In this document: positions 49,287-57,799 of the stretch, one piece after another | Layout of the letters: every line of letters starts with the position of its first letter | Position numbering within the stretch: the stretch's first letter is position 1 | Assembly (NCBI RefSeq): GCF_022024115.1 | Contig: NZ_CP091792.1 | Location: 2,542,001-2,606,000, forward strand | Origin: Prevotella communis | GTDB taxonomy: Bacteria; Bacteroidota; Bacteroidia; Bacteroidales; Bacteroidaceae | Length of the DNA: 64,000 nucleotides | Direction of reading: 5' to 3' | Position numbers and translations under genes: made by a program | The notes under the pieces: generated by a model | Seen by the model: only the letters and a program-made list of their open reading frames with translations | The model's database searches: none | What the model was told of the DNA's origin: nothing

Positions 49287-49820
49287 TTACTTCGTCTTTT
49301 CAGCTACCAACTGTGAAAAGTACATGACAACTTCCTGTTCGTTCTGGGCACGCTTCATGGTAATCTGGTCAGTGCCTTCATCCAGGTAGCGCTTAATGGT
49401 TACCTCATTGTCAGTCAGTTTCAGGATATCAGCCTTTCTCTCAAATCTATCCTGATCAATAATCAGATAGAATTTCACCGTATTCTTGTCCAACTCCCAA
49501 GTAATCTGAGCTCTCTCTACTTCGGGTTCCCAGTTATACTTAGCCTTTGCCTTTAATTCTGCATAGTAGCCTTGACCTCCGGACATGAAATTGACCATGA
49601 AGACATTAATCTTATTGTCGCTGTTTTCGTCAACGGCATACCAAAGACCCTTCAGCTTGTCCTGACTGACACTGACAGTAGTCGAGTCATTGATAACAAT
49701 AGTACTACCAGGGTCCTTACCCTTACCTTCGTCCTCTTTATCATCGCCACAAGCCACGAATCCGAAAGAACAAACCAGCAAGCCCACCATGAGGCTCATC
49801 AAATAAAAATGCTTTTTCAT
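49287..49820 (-). CDS. Putative lipoprotein
   Basis: 177 residues with a lipoprotein signal peptide (MKKHFYLMSLMVGLLVCSFG, then FVACGDDKED; Cys24 lipidated). An acidic stretch after the Cys (DDKEDEGKGKD) resembles the Bacteroidetes surface-export signal. The rest is a beta-rich domain in the style of small calycin/lipocalin-like lipoproteins. Function unknown. Monocistronic, with a -7 element (TATATTTGC) near 49876-49868 on the minus strand and a perfect terminator behind. Confidence 0.75.
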   Translation of the reverse strand: MKKHFYLMSLMVGLLVCSFGFVACGDDKEDEGKGKDPGSTIVINDSTTVSVSQDKLKGLWYAVDENSDNKINVFMVNFMSGGQGYYAELKAKAKYNWEPEVERAQITWELDKNTVKFYLIIDQDRFERKADILKLTDNEVTIKRYLDEGTDQITMKRAQNEQEVVMYFSQLVAEKTK

Positions 49821-49981
49821 AATGTTAATTAATTAAGTTAGTTAATTCTATTACTTAGGTTTCTTTTGCAAATATATGGAGAAAAATTAATAAATGCAAG
49901 AAAAAATTCAACTTTTTTTCTAAAATCGACTAATTTTGCTCTAAAATAGGCAAATTTGTTTTGTATTTTACTCACTTATTC

Positions 49982-50077
49982 GTACCTCTGACCTACCGGT
50001 CGAAGGTACTTTCATTCGGAAATGAAAAGAAAAACAAGTTTTCCTTTTGCATTTCGCTCATTTATTCGTACCTTTGC
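49982..50077 (+). promoter_or_regulatory. Composite promoter module upstream of the flippase-like gene (module C)
   Basis: First -7-like TACCTCTG (49983-49990) is followed by a hairpin (GTACCTCTGACC/GGTCGAAGGTAC) and, 86 bases later, a second TACCTTTGC (50069-50077). Same plan as modules A and B. Confidence 0.7.
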
Positions 50078-50084
50078 GGATGCA

Positions 50085-51086
50085 ATGAAAATAATGCAGA
50101 CCATAGCCAAAGTCATCTTGCCGTTTATCTTAGGCGGTGCGATACTCTATTGGATGTATCGTGGCGAAGACTGGCAGCGCATCATGGATGTAATGCTGCA
50201 TGAGATGAACTGGACATGGATGCTCCTGTCATTTCCCTTCGGTATTCTGGCTCAGGTATTTCGTGGCTGGCGCTGGCAACAGACGCTGGAGCCCCTGGGC
50301 GAGAAGACGCGTTCGTCGGTAGCTGTCAACGCCATTTTCCTAAGCTATGCCGTTTCGCTGATTATCCCTCGCGTAGGTGAGTTCACACGTTGCGGCGTGC
50401 TGAACAAATGGGAGGGAACATCTTTCCCGAAGGCACTGGGAACGGTGGTAACGGAAAGAGCCGTGGACACGCTGATAGTGATGCTCTATTCTGGCATCAT
50501 CCTGCTGTTTGGCATGAGTACCTTCGGCACGTTCTTCGAGAAGACAGGTACCTCGTTCGAGAATATCCTGAGCAGGTTCTCGCTGACGGGTTGGGTGGTA
50601 ACAGCTATCTGTGCAGCAGCCGTGATGCTGTTGCTCCATCTGCTATTGAGACACCTGTCTATATATAATAAGGTAAAGATGACGCTTCACGGCATCTGTG
50701 AGGGTGTGCTCTCGCTAAAGGATGTAAAGAACCTGCCATTATACCTGTTTTTCTCTATTGGTATATGGGTGATGTATTTCCTGCATTACTACCTCACATT
50801 CTTCTGCTTTGACTTCACAGCTGACTTAGGACTTGGCTGTGCGCTGATATCGTTTGTGGTGGCCAACTTCGCCGTTATCGTGCCTACGCCAAATGGTGCC
50901 GGTCCCTGGCATTTCGCCATCAAGACCATGCTGATTCTCTATGGTGTGGCCGATCATCAGGCGCTGATCTTCGTACTCATCGTACACACCGTACAGACGA
51001 TGCTCGTTATCCTGCTGGGTATGTATGCGTGGGCAAGTCTTTCGTTTACGAAAAGACAGAAGAACGTTGTTCTAAAGACAGAGTAA
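50085..51086 (+). CDS. Lysylphosphatidylglycerol synthase TM-region (UPF0104) family protein
   Basis: 333 residues, about eight membrane helices. VFRGWRWQQTLEPLGEKTRS, IIPRVGEFTRCGVLNKWEGT and PTPNGAGPWHFAIKTMLILY are the conserved loops of the family, the flippase part of MprF without the synthase domain. It may move a lipid across the inner membrane. Start at MKIMQTIAK (50085) fixed by the promoter. pepD follows after about 36 bases. Confidence 0.88.
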   Translation: MKIMQTIAKVILPFILGGAILYWMYRGEDWQRIMDVMLHEMNWTWMLLSFPFGILAQVFRGWRWQQTLEPLGEKTRSSVAVNAIFLSYAVSLIIPRVGEFTRCGVLNKWEGTSFPKALGTVVTERAVDTLIVMLYSGIILLFGMSTFGTFFEKTGTSFENILSRFSLTGWVVTAICAAAVMLLLHLLLRHLSIYNKVKMTLHGICEGVLSLKDVKNLPLYLFFSIGIWVMYFLHYYLTFFCFDFTADLGLGCALISFVVANFAVIVPTPNGAGPWHFAIKTMLILYGVADHQALIFVLIVHTVQTMLVILLGMYAWASLSFTKRQKNVVLKTE

Positions 51087-51122
51087 CAAAATAACATATT
51101 AATAATAATAACCCGAACAACT

Positions 51123-52583
51123 ATGAGTGACATCCAAAATCTGAAACCAGAATGCATCTGGAGAAATTTCTACAAGTTGACACAGATTCCACGTCCATCA
51201 GGACATCTGGAAAAAATACAGCAGTTCTTGCTCGACTTCGGCAAGGAATGCGGCATCTATGCAGTGAAGGACCCTGCCGGAAATATCCATTTCCGTAAGC
51301 CTGCCACACCTGGCTACGAGAACAAGAAAGGTGTGATCCTGCAGGCGCATATGGACATGGTGCCTCAGAAGACACCTGAGTCAACACACAACTTTGAGAC
51401 AGACCCCATCCAGCCTTGGATTGACGGCGAATGGGTGAAGGCTACTGGTACGACACTGGGGGCCGACAATGGTCTGGGTGTTGCCGCCATCATGGCTGTT
51501 ATGGAGGACAAGACATTGAAGCATGGTCCTATCGACGCACTCATCACGCGCGATGAGGAGACAGGTATGTACGGTGCCAACGAACTGCCTGAGGGTGAGT
51601 TGCAGGGCGATATCCTGATGAACCTGGACTCAGAGCACTGGGGTAAGTTCGTCATCGGAAGTGCCGGTGGTATCGATGTTACCGCTACACTGGACTATAA
51701 AGAGGTGGAGACTGACGCTGACGATGCAGCCGTACGCCTGACTGTAAAGAACCTGCGCGGTGGACACTCCGGACTGGAGATTCACGAGGGTCGCGGCAAT
51801 GCCAACAAGCTGATGGCACAGATGGTGCGCGAAGCCATTGAGGAACTGGATGCCCGTCTGGCAGTATGGCACGGTGGCAACATGCGTAACGCTATCCCCT
51901 TCAAGGCTGAGACAATCCTCACCCTGCCCAAGGAGAATGTGGCTGCGATGAAGGAACTGGCTGAGGACTGGAAAGAGACGTTCAATGATGAGTTCAAGCT
52001 CATTGAACCTCAGGGTATCGAGGTTATCGTGGAAGAGGTGGAGACACCCAAGACAGAGATTCCTGTAGAGATTCAGGATAACCTGGTTGACGCCATCTAC
52101 GCCTGTCACGACGGCGTGATCCGTTATATCCCCGCCTACCCCAACGTGGTGGAGACCTCAAGCAACCTGGCTATCATCGACATCGAAGGTGGCAAGGCCG
52201 GTATCAAGATCCTGGCCCGCTCTAGTCGCGAGGATATGAAGGACTATATCGTGAAGACCCTGGAGAGCTGTTTCTCTATGGCAGGCATGAAAGTGGAGAC
52301 AGCAGGAAGCTATGGCGGCTGGGATCCCAATCCCGACTCGGAGATTCTGCACCTGCTGCTGAAGGAATACAAGGAGCTGTTTGGCGAGGACGGTATCATC
52401 CAGGTAGATCATGCCGGACTGGAGTGCTCTGTGATTCTGGGTAAGTATCCCTGGCTCGATGTTGTCAGCCTCGGTCCTACAATGAAATCACCTCACACCA
52501 CCACAGAGCGTGCACTCATCAAGACAGTAGAACCTTTCTGGACACTGCTGAAGAAGACCTTGGAGGATGTACCTTCTAAGTAA
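51123..52583 (+). CDS. pepD: Aminoacyl-histidine dipeptidase
   Basis: A 486-residue M20-family zinc dipeptidase (PepD/carnosinase type). Metal and catalytic residues are in ILQAHMDMVPQ (His, Asp), TLGADNGLGVAA (bridging Asp), DEETGMYGA (catalytic and metal Glu) and the final SPHTTTERA His; MNLDSEHWGKFVIGSAGG and NLRGGHSGLEIHEGRGNA cover the lid. Length matches the family. It hydrolyses Xaa-His and other dipeptides in the cytoplasm. A strong terminator follows. Confidence 0.94.
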   Translation: MSDIQNLKPECIWRNFYKLTQIPRPSGHLEKIQQFLLDFGKECGIYAVKDPAGNIHFRKPATPGYENKKGVILQAHMDMVPQKTPESTHNFETDPIQPWIDGEWVKATGTTLGADNGLGVAAIMAVMEDKTLKHGPIDALITRDEETGMYGANELPEGELQGDILMNLDSEHWGKFVIGSAGGIDVTATLDYKEVETDADDAAVRLTVKNLRGGHSGLEIHEGRGNANKLMAQMVREAIEELDARLAVWHGGNMRNAIPFKAETILTLPKENVAAMKELAEDWKETFNDEFKLIEPQGIEVIVEEVETPKTEIPVEIQDNLVDAIYACHDGVIRYIPAYPNVVETSSNLAIIDIEGGKAGIKILARSSREDMKDYIVKTLESCFSMAGMKVETAGSYGGWDPNPDSEILHLLLKEYKELFGEDGIIQVDHAGLECSVILGKYPWLDVVSLGPTMKSPHTTTERALIKTVEPFWTLLKKTLEDVPSK

Positions 52584-52610
52584 AAAAACGAACAGTAAAT
52601 AATAGGAAAT

Positions 52611-52665
52611 ATGCTGCCGCTTAATCGATAAACAACAAAAAAGATTATGGCGGCAGCATTTTTTT
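52611..52665 (+). terminator. Terminator of pepD
   Basis: ATGCTGCCGC (52611-52620) pairs with GCGGCAGCAT (52650-52659) followed by seven Ts. The right arm and the CTTTTCACTTTTCAC after it resemble the dispersed element at 53.8 kb. Confidence 0.8.
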
Positions 52666-52699
52666 CTCTTTTCACTTTTCACTTTTGCCTTTTTTTTCG

Positions 52700-52708
52700 T
52701 AACTTTGC
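52700..52708 (+). promoter_or_regulatory. Promoter -7 element of corA
   Basis: TAACTTTGC; predicted start near 52714, giving a leader of about 150 bases before corA. Confidence 0.6.
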
Positions 52709-52737
52709 ACCCGTTAAACAAAAATACAAACAAAATT

Positions 52738-52773
52738 ATGGACGATTACCCGGCGGATAGTAACAAACGTTAG
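52738..52773 (+). CDS. Possible corA leader peptide
   Basis: An 11-codon ORF, MDDYPADSNKR, begins about 25 bases after the predicted start of transcription. Its early Asp-Asp-x-Pro-x-Asp run resembles in character the acidic/proline MgtL leader (MEPDPTPLP) of enterobacteria, where such residues destabilise ribosomes at low Mg2+. Its stop is 5 bases before the pairing region of the corA leader. Translation unproven. Confidence 0.45.
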   Translation: MDDYPADSNKR

Positions 52774-52778
52774 GCCAG

Positions 52779-52862
52779 GGGATAGCGAGCAAGGCAGCTA
52801 ATCCCTTTGCCGCTAAAATTGTGAATTGTCAATTATCAATTGTCAATTAAAAAAGGATTAGC
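52779..52862 (+). promoter_or_regulatory. Possible RNA switch controlling corA translation
   Basis: GCTAATCCC (52797-52805) can pair with GGGATAGC just upstream (52779-52786, one bulged A) or, through eight perfect pairs, with GGATTAGC (52855-52862), which directly precedes the corA ATG at 52866 and should include its ribosome-binding region. The two pairings exclude each other. AATTGTCAATT repeats lie between. Confidence 0.55.
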
Positions 52863-52865
52863 ACA

Positions 52866-53792
52866 ATGAAGACTTACTGGAACACCCAAGGTGGGCTGAG
52901 CCAGCTCCAGGAGTGGCAGCCCAATTGTTGGATACAAGTGACGTGTCCCACCGAAGAAGATCAGCGCGAGCTGGAAGAGAAATTCGGCATACCCGACTAT
53001 TTTATCAGCGACATCAGCGATACCGATGAGCGCGCCCGTTATGAATATGATGACGGATGGATGCTTATCATTCTGCGTATTCCCTATGTAAAGGAGGTGC
53101 GTTCAAGGACGCCCTACACCACCGTGCCTCTTGGTATCATCCACAAGCGCGACGTCACCATCACGGTGTGCTACTACGAGACGAACATGATGATAGACTT
53201 CGTAAGCTATCAGCAGAAACGCGGCGTAGGCTTTACGGACTATGTGGATATGATTTTCCGTCTGTTCTATAGCAGTGCCGTATGGTACCTGAAGCGTCTG
53301 AAGCAAATCAACTCGCTGATAGACAAGGCCAAGCGCAACCTGGACCAGAACGTGAACAACGAGAGTCTGATAGGCCTGAGCCGCCTGCAGGACTCGCTCA
53401 CGTATTTCCAGACTTCTATCCGTGGTAACGAGACGCTGCTGTCGAAGTTGAAGTTCAAACTGCAGATTGACGAAATCGACGCCGACCTGATTGAGGACGT
53501 CAACATTGAGATGACGCAGGCTCGCGAAACAACGAATATCTATTCGGACATCCTGGAGTCAACGATGGACACCTACTCAAGCATCATCAACAACAATATG
53601 AACACGGTGATGCGTACGCTGACCAGTGTGACCATTATCATGATGTTCCCCACCCTGATAGCCTCATTATTTGGCATGAACCTGATTAACGGCATGGAGA
53701 ACAGTCCGATGGGATTCATTATCGCCCTCGTCATCTCCGTTGGTGTATCAGGTGCCGCATGGTGGTTCTTCCGTCACAAGCGACTAATTTAA
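52866..53792 (+). CDS. corA: CorA-family magnesium/divalent cation transporter
   Basis: 308 residues. A soluble N-terminal funnel domain is followed by a long helix (about 150-240) and two C-terminal membrane helices; the selectivity motif Gly-Met-Asn is at residues 270-272 (FGMNLING). This is the full CorA plan, a homopentameric Mg2+ channel (some members carry Co2+ or Zn2+). The leader before it has features of ion-responsive control. The short basic end HKRLI is normal. Confidence 0.92.
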   Translation: MKTYWNTQGGLSQLQEWQPNCWIQVTCPTEEDQRELEEKFGIPDYFISDISDTDERARYEYDDGWMLIILRIPYVKEVRSRTPYTTVPLGIIHKRDVTITVCYYETNMMIDFVSYQQKRGVGFTDYVDMIFRLFYSSAVWYLKRLKQINSLIDKAKRNLDQNVNNESLIGLSRLQDSLTYFQTSIRGNETLLSKLKFKLQIDEIDADLIEDVNIEMTQARETTNIYSDILESTMDTYSSIINNNMNTVMRTLTSVTIIMMFPTLIASLFGMNLINGMENSPMGFIIALVISVGVSGAAWWFFRHKRLI

Positions 53793-53805
53793 ACTAAAGA
53801 TAGTA

Positions 53806-53889
53806 GTGAAAAGTGAAAAATTTGCTACCGCAACGAAGTAAAAATCGTTAATTTTTGTATAGCGGCAGCAAATTTTTCACTTTTCACTA
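53806..53889. repeat. Hairpin element (dispersed), probable corA terminator
   Basis: 27-base inverted arms (53806-53832 and 53863-53889) with a single mismatch, beginning AGTGAAAAGTGAAAAATTTG. The left arm recurs at 13956-13984 and related sequence at 52650-52685. Position after corA suggests termination. Confidence 0.8.
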
Positions 53890-53966
53890 TTAACTTTTAC
53901 ATTTTTTTGGTACCTTTGAAGCCTAATTTTGTGTGAACCAACCGAATCAGTAACTAAAAAAGTTAA

Positions 53967-55781
53967 ATGATGGACTCTCAAGAAAACATCCTCGAAAAGG
54001 GGAATCAAGAAGTTAAGGTCGAAGAGACCGCAGTAGAAACAACCGAAAACAACGCTTCACCTGCTGAAGAACGAAAAGTTTACACCACCAAGAAAGAAGT
54101 TCTTGATCGTGTAAAGGAGATTGCTCACGGCGAAGAAGCTCCGCAGAAAGAAGAGGTAGAATACCTGAAGACGGCATTCTACAAACTGCACATTGCAGAG
54201 CGCGAAGCACAGTTGAAGGAGTATATTGACGGTGGAGGCGATCCTGAAGCCTACCAAATCACCCCCGATGAAGACGAAGAAGTATTCAAGGCTGAGATGG
54301 GCGTTATCAAAGAGCGTCGTCAGCAGATCTTCCGCGAGCAGGAGGCTGAGAAGGAGGAGAACCTGAAGAAGAAGCAGGCCATCATTGAAAAGATTAAGGC
54401 TATGGTCACTTCTCCTGAGGAGGCCAGCAAGACCTACCAGGAGTTTAAGGCCCTGCAGCAGGAGTGGCGCGAGATTAAGGCTGTACCAGCTGAGAGTGCC
54501 AACGAGTTGTGGCGTAACTACCAGCTCTACGTGGAGCAGTTCTACGACCTGCTGAAACTGAACAGCGAGGCTCGTGAGCTGGACTTCAAGAAGAACCTGG
54601 AGGCTAAGACACGTCTGTGCGAGGCTGCAGAGAAACTGGCTGACGAAACTGACGTGATCAGCGCTTTCCACCAGTTGCAGCAGCTCCATCAGGAGTATCG
54701 CGAGATTGGTCCTGTCAGCAAGGAACTGCGCGAAGAGATTTGGCAGCGTTTCAAGGCAGCCAGCACCGTTATCAACAAGCGTCACCAGCAGCACTTTGAG
54801 GATCTGCGCGCTCGCGAAGAGGATAATCTGGTCAAGAAGACTGCTCTCTGCGAGAAGGTGGAGGCAATCAATGGTGAAGAGAACAAGGGTAGCGGCGACT
54901 GGGAACGTCATACGCAGGAGATTATTGCTATTCAGGCTGAATGGAAGACCATCGGCTTTGCACCACAGAAGATGAACGTGAAGATCTTTGAGCGTTTCCG
55001 TGCTGCATGTGATGACTTCTTTGCCCGCAAGGCTGAATACTTCAAGACACTGAAAGACAGTTTCAAGGAGAATGCCGACAAGAAACGTGCACTGATTGAG
55101 AAAGCCAAGGCTTTGCAGGACAGCACAGAATGGCGTTCTACCAGCGATAAGCTTATTGCCCTCCAGAAGGAATGGAAGACCATCGGTGTGGTGCCCAAGA
55201 AACTGGGTGACCAGCTGTGGGAGGAGTTCCTTGGCGCTTGCAACAAATTCTTCGAGGCCCGTAATGCCGCAGGTGCCGGTCAGCGCAATGAGGAGCACGA
55301 GAACCTGGAGAAGAAGCGCGACGTCATTGAACGTCTGAAGGCTGTTGCCGAGGAAGCCGGCGAAGGACTGCAGGAGAAGGTACAGAAACTGGTTGAGGAA
55401 TACAACGCCATCGGTCACGTGCCCTTCAAGGAGAAAGACAAGATTTATGAAGAGTACCATGCTGTACTCGACAAGCTCTATAAGGAATTGAATGTCAGCG
55501 TAGCCAAGAAGCGCCTCAACAAGTTCAAGGACAACCTGAAGCAGGTAGCAGAGCGTGGCGAGGGTGCACTGGACAACGAGCGCCAGCGTCTGATGCGTCA
55601 GTATGACAACCTGAAGCAGGAGATTCATACCTACGAGAACAACCTGGGCTTCCTGACTGCCAGCAGCAAGAAGGGTAACAGCCTCATCGAGGAGATGAAC
55701 CGCAAAATTCAGAAGTTGAAGGATGATATGCAGTTGGTCAAGGAGAAGATCAAGGCTATCGATGCCGAGAACAACGCATAA
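53967..55781 (+). CDS. DUF349-repeat protein
   Basis: 604 residues, highly charged and helical, no signal or membrane segment. An acidic N-terminus is followed by five DUF349 repeats recognisable by EW(K/R)xIG(x)VP-type starts (EWREIKAVPAES, EYREIGPVSKEL, EWKTIGFAPQKM, EWKTIGVVPKKL, EYNAIGHVPFKE) and a terminal coiled coil. Function of DUF349 is not settled. A -7 element (TACCTTTG, 53912-53919) and a good terminator frame the gene. Confidence 0.88.
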   Translation: MMDSQENILEKGNQEVKVEETAVETTENNASPAEERKVYTTKKEVLDRVKEIAHGEEAPQKEEVEYLKTAFYKLHIAEREAQLKEYIDGGGDPEAYQITPDEDEEVFKAEMGVIKERRQQIFREQEAEKEENLKKKQAIIEKIKAMVTSPEEASKTYQEFKALQQEWREIKAVPAESANELWRNYQLYVEQFYDLLKLNSEARELDFKKNLEAKTRLCEAAEKLADETDVISAFHQLQQLHQEYREIGPVSKELREEIWQRFKAASTVINKRHQQHFEDLRAREEDNLVKKTALCEKVEAINGEENKGSGDWERHTQEIIAIQAEWKTIGFAPQKMNVKIFERFRAACDDFFARKAEYFKTLKDSFKENADKKRALIEKAKALQDSTEWRSTSDKLIALQKEWKTIGVVPKKLGDQLWEEFLGACNKFFEARNAAGAGQRNEEHENLEKKRDVIERLKAVAEEAGEGLQEKVQKLVEEYNAIGHVPFKEKDKIYEEYHAVLDKLYKELNVSVAKKRLNKFKDNLKQVAERGEGALDNERQRLMRQYDNLKQEIHTYENNLGFLTASSKKGNSLIEEMNRKIQKLKDDMQLVKEKIKAIDAENNA

Positions 55782-55809
55782 GCAGACTTCCCACATATCA
55801 CAGAATAAG

Positions 55810-55843
55810 AATCCCAGCCATTTCACAATGACTGGGATTTTTT
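55810..55843 (+). terminator. Terminator of the DUF349 gene
   Basis: AATCCCAG (55810-55817) pairs with CTGGGATT (55832-55839), followed by TTTT. Confidence 0.85.
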
Positions 55844-55873
55844 CTATTTAAAATAGTATAATCAGTAGTTAAG

Positions 55874-57799
55874 TTACACGGGAAGAGCTATGATAAAACG
55901 GGCACCGGAAGTGTAGCTCTCGTCGAGCATCAGGTCACCACCCATCATCTTAGTAAACTGCTTAGAGACGAAAAGACCTAATCCAAGACCTTCTGAGAAG
56001 CTATTGGCCTTGATAAACTGATTGAATATCTGACTGCGGTGAGCAGCAGGAACACCAGGGCCATTATCCTCCACAATGAAATGTACGAATCCGTCAACCT
56101 TCTGAACACGCAGCACAATCAATGCCTCGTCCTCATGACCAGGAACAACGCTATACTTCTTGGCATTATAAAGCAGTTCGTTGAAGGCCTTCAGGAAATA
56201 ATCCTTATGGACATTGACAAACAAGTCGTCAGGTACCTCTGTCTTTACCTGTAGGTTCACATCAGGCTTTGACACACGCTGATTGTAGATATTGACTGCC
56301 TCACAGACAATACCATTACATGAAACGTGGTCCTCGCAATCCACCACCTTACCAACATCCAGTGAAGACGCAGCAGTGAGCATATGTACCATACGCGAAA
56401 TAGATGTCGCATTGTGCTTCATCGTCTCCGTGATAGTCACCATCTCCTCACGCGGTATCACGGTATAGTCATCACGCAGCACCTGTACAAATCCCATGAT
56501 GATATTCAGCGGCGTACGTATCTGATGGAGGATATTCTGCAGGAAGGCAACCTGACGCTGGGCGGCCTCTTCGGCCTGCTGATTGGCATTTGCCAATTCC
56601 GTATTCCTGTGCTCTGTCTCTGCATTCACCCGCTCCAGATGACTGATATGCTTTGCCAACGACTTCTGCATGGCAGAGAAACTGTTCTGCAGGCGTCCGA
56701 TTACATCCACGCGTCTGCTGTTTGGCAAGGGCACATCAAAATGACCATCAGCAATATGATGGGTCTGAGATGCCAGGCGATTCAACGGATTGATAAACGA
56801 ATTCACGATGGCACGCAGGAAATACATCAAGAGGAACAGACCTATGACGAGCAAAGGCACAAGGATGTACAGCAGTTTGTTGTATCGGGAGAACATATCA
56901 CTCTCTGAACAAATCAGGGCTATGCTCCAAGGGGTATGTGCCAGGGGCTTATAGAACACCAGACAATCATCGCCGTCAAAATTTACCTCCATGAAGCCCG
57001 AGTTTCTTGCCACCATCTCATGTCCTAAGGCAATAATATCGGGATGCTCTCGTGGGTCCAAGTCGTCGAAGATGGTTTTACGGACCAGTTTCGTTGTGTC
57101 TGTATGAACAAAGTAATGACCTTCCTGTCCCAGCATCATACAATAGGAGTGCTCGTAAGGCACCTCTTCAGAGATAGCCATCGACAAGCGCTTCAACGAA
57201 AGGTCGGTTGCCATGATACCGATGGTAGTACCCTGATTATCCTTAATAGGAACGCTATACGAGGAAATCCACTCAGATTTAGAAGAAGAACCGCCATCAT
57301 TATCGTCGTAAGGATCTGTCCATACGGGTTCATCAGCCTCGTAGGCCTTCTTATACCACACCTTATTATAATAGTCGTAAGGTTTCTCGCGTACAGTAAT
57401 CACGCTGTCACCCTTGCGATAGGAGAATGCAGAGAAATAGTGACCATCCTGAGAGAAGAAGTCGGGCTCCATTGTAATAGAACAACTACTGACACCAGGA
57501 TTCAGCTGCACAACACGCTGCGTATAGGCCAACAAGGAATCAGGTGTCAGATTCTCGTCAATCTGCCACATCATATTATCGGTCACCGTCTGGACTTCAT
57601 TCAGGAAGCCGCCAACACGCAAAGAAGTATTTGCCAGCATGCGATCTGCCCGCTCAACGGCTTCCTGACGCACCATTTCCCTGGACCACTTAAACAGAAG
57701 ACCCAGGGACACGACGAAGACCACCACGACAAAGGGGATAATGCCGATACCTAATCTCGCAGCCAGGGAATTATGTACTTTACGTATTGGTATTGTCAT
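55874..57799 (-). CDS. Cache-domain sensor histidine kinase
   Basis: 641 residues: membrane helix (about 16-38), a large periplasmic dCache-like sensor, second helix (about 310-330), HAMP (NRLASQTHHIADGHFDVPLP), then a kinase core with phosphoacceptor His425 (LHQIRTPLNIIMG), N box (AFNELLYNAKKYS), G1 (VEDNGPGVP) and G2 (GLGLGLFVSKQF). No response regulator is encoded nearby. It overlaps the preceding sensor gene by 20 bases, so the pair is cotranslated. Confidence 0.9.
   Translation of the reverse strand: MTIPIRKVHNSLAARLGIGIIPFVVVVFVVSLGLLFKWSREMVRQEAVERADRMLANTSLRVGGFLNEVQTVTDNMMWQIDENLTPDSLLAYTQRVVQLNPGVSSCSITMEPDFFSQDGHYFSAFSYRKGDSVITVREKPYDYYNKVWYKKAYEADEPVWTDPYDDNDGGSSSKSEWISSYSVPIKDNQGTTIGIMATDLSLKRLSMAISEEVPYEHSYCMMLGQEGHYFVHTDTTKLVRKTIFDDLDPREHPDIIALGHEMVARNSGFMEVNFDGDDCLVFYKPLAHTPWSIALICSESDMFSRYNKLLYILVPLLVIGLFLLMYFLRAIVNSFINPLNRLASQTHHIADGHFDVPLPNSRRVDVIGRLQNSFSAMQKSLAKHISHLERVNAETEHRNTELANANQQAEEAAQRQVAFLQNILHQIRTPLNIIMGFVQVLRDDYTVIPREEMVTITETMKHNATSISRMVHMLTAASSLDVGKVVDCEDHVSCNGIVCEAVNIYNQRVSKPDVNLQVKTEVPDDLFVNVHKDYFLKAFNELLYNAKKYSVVPGHEDEALIVLRVQKVDGFVHFIVEDNGPGVPAAHRSQIFNQFIKANSFSEGLGLGLFVSKQFTKMMGGDLMLDESYTSGARFIIALPV

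Noticed and set aside
54057..55826. 589-codon open frame on the minus strand
   Set aside because: Exactly antisense to the DUF349 gene; Leu-rich nonsense with no domain, an effect of the GAG/AAG codon bias on the other strand.
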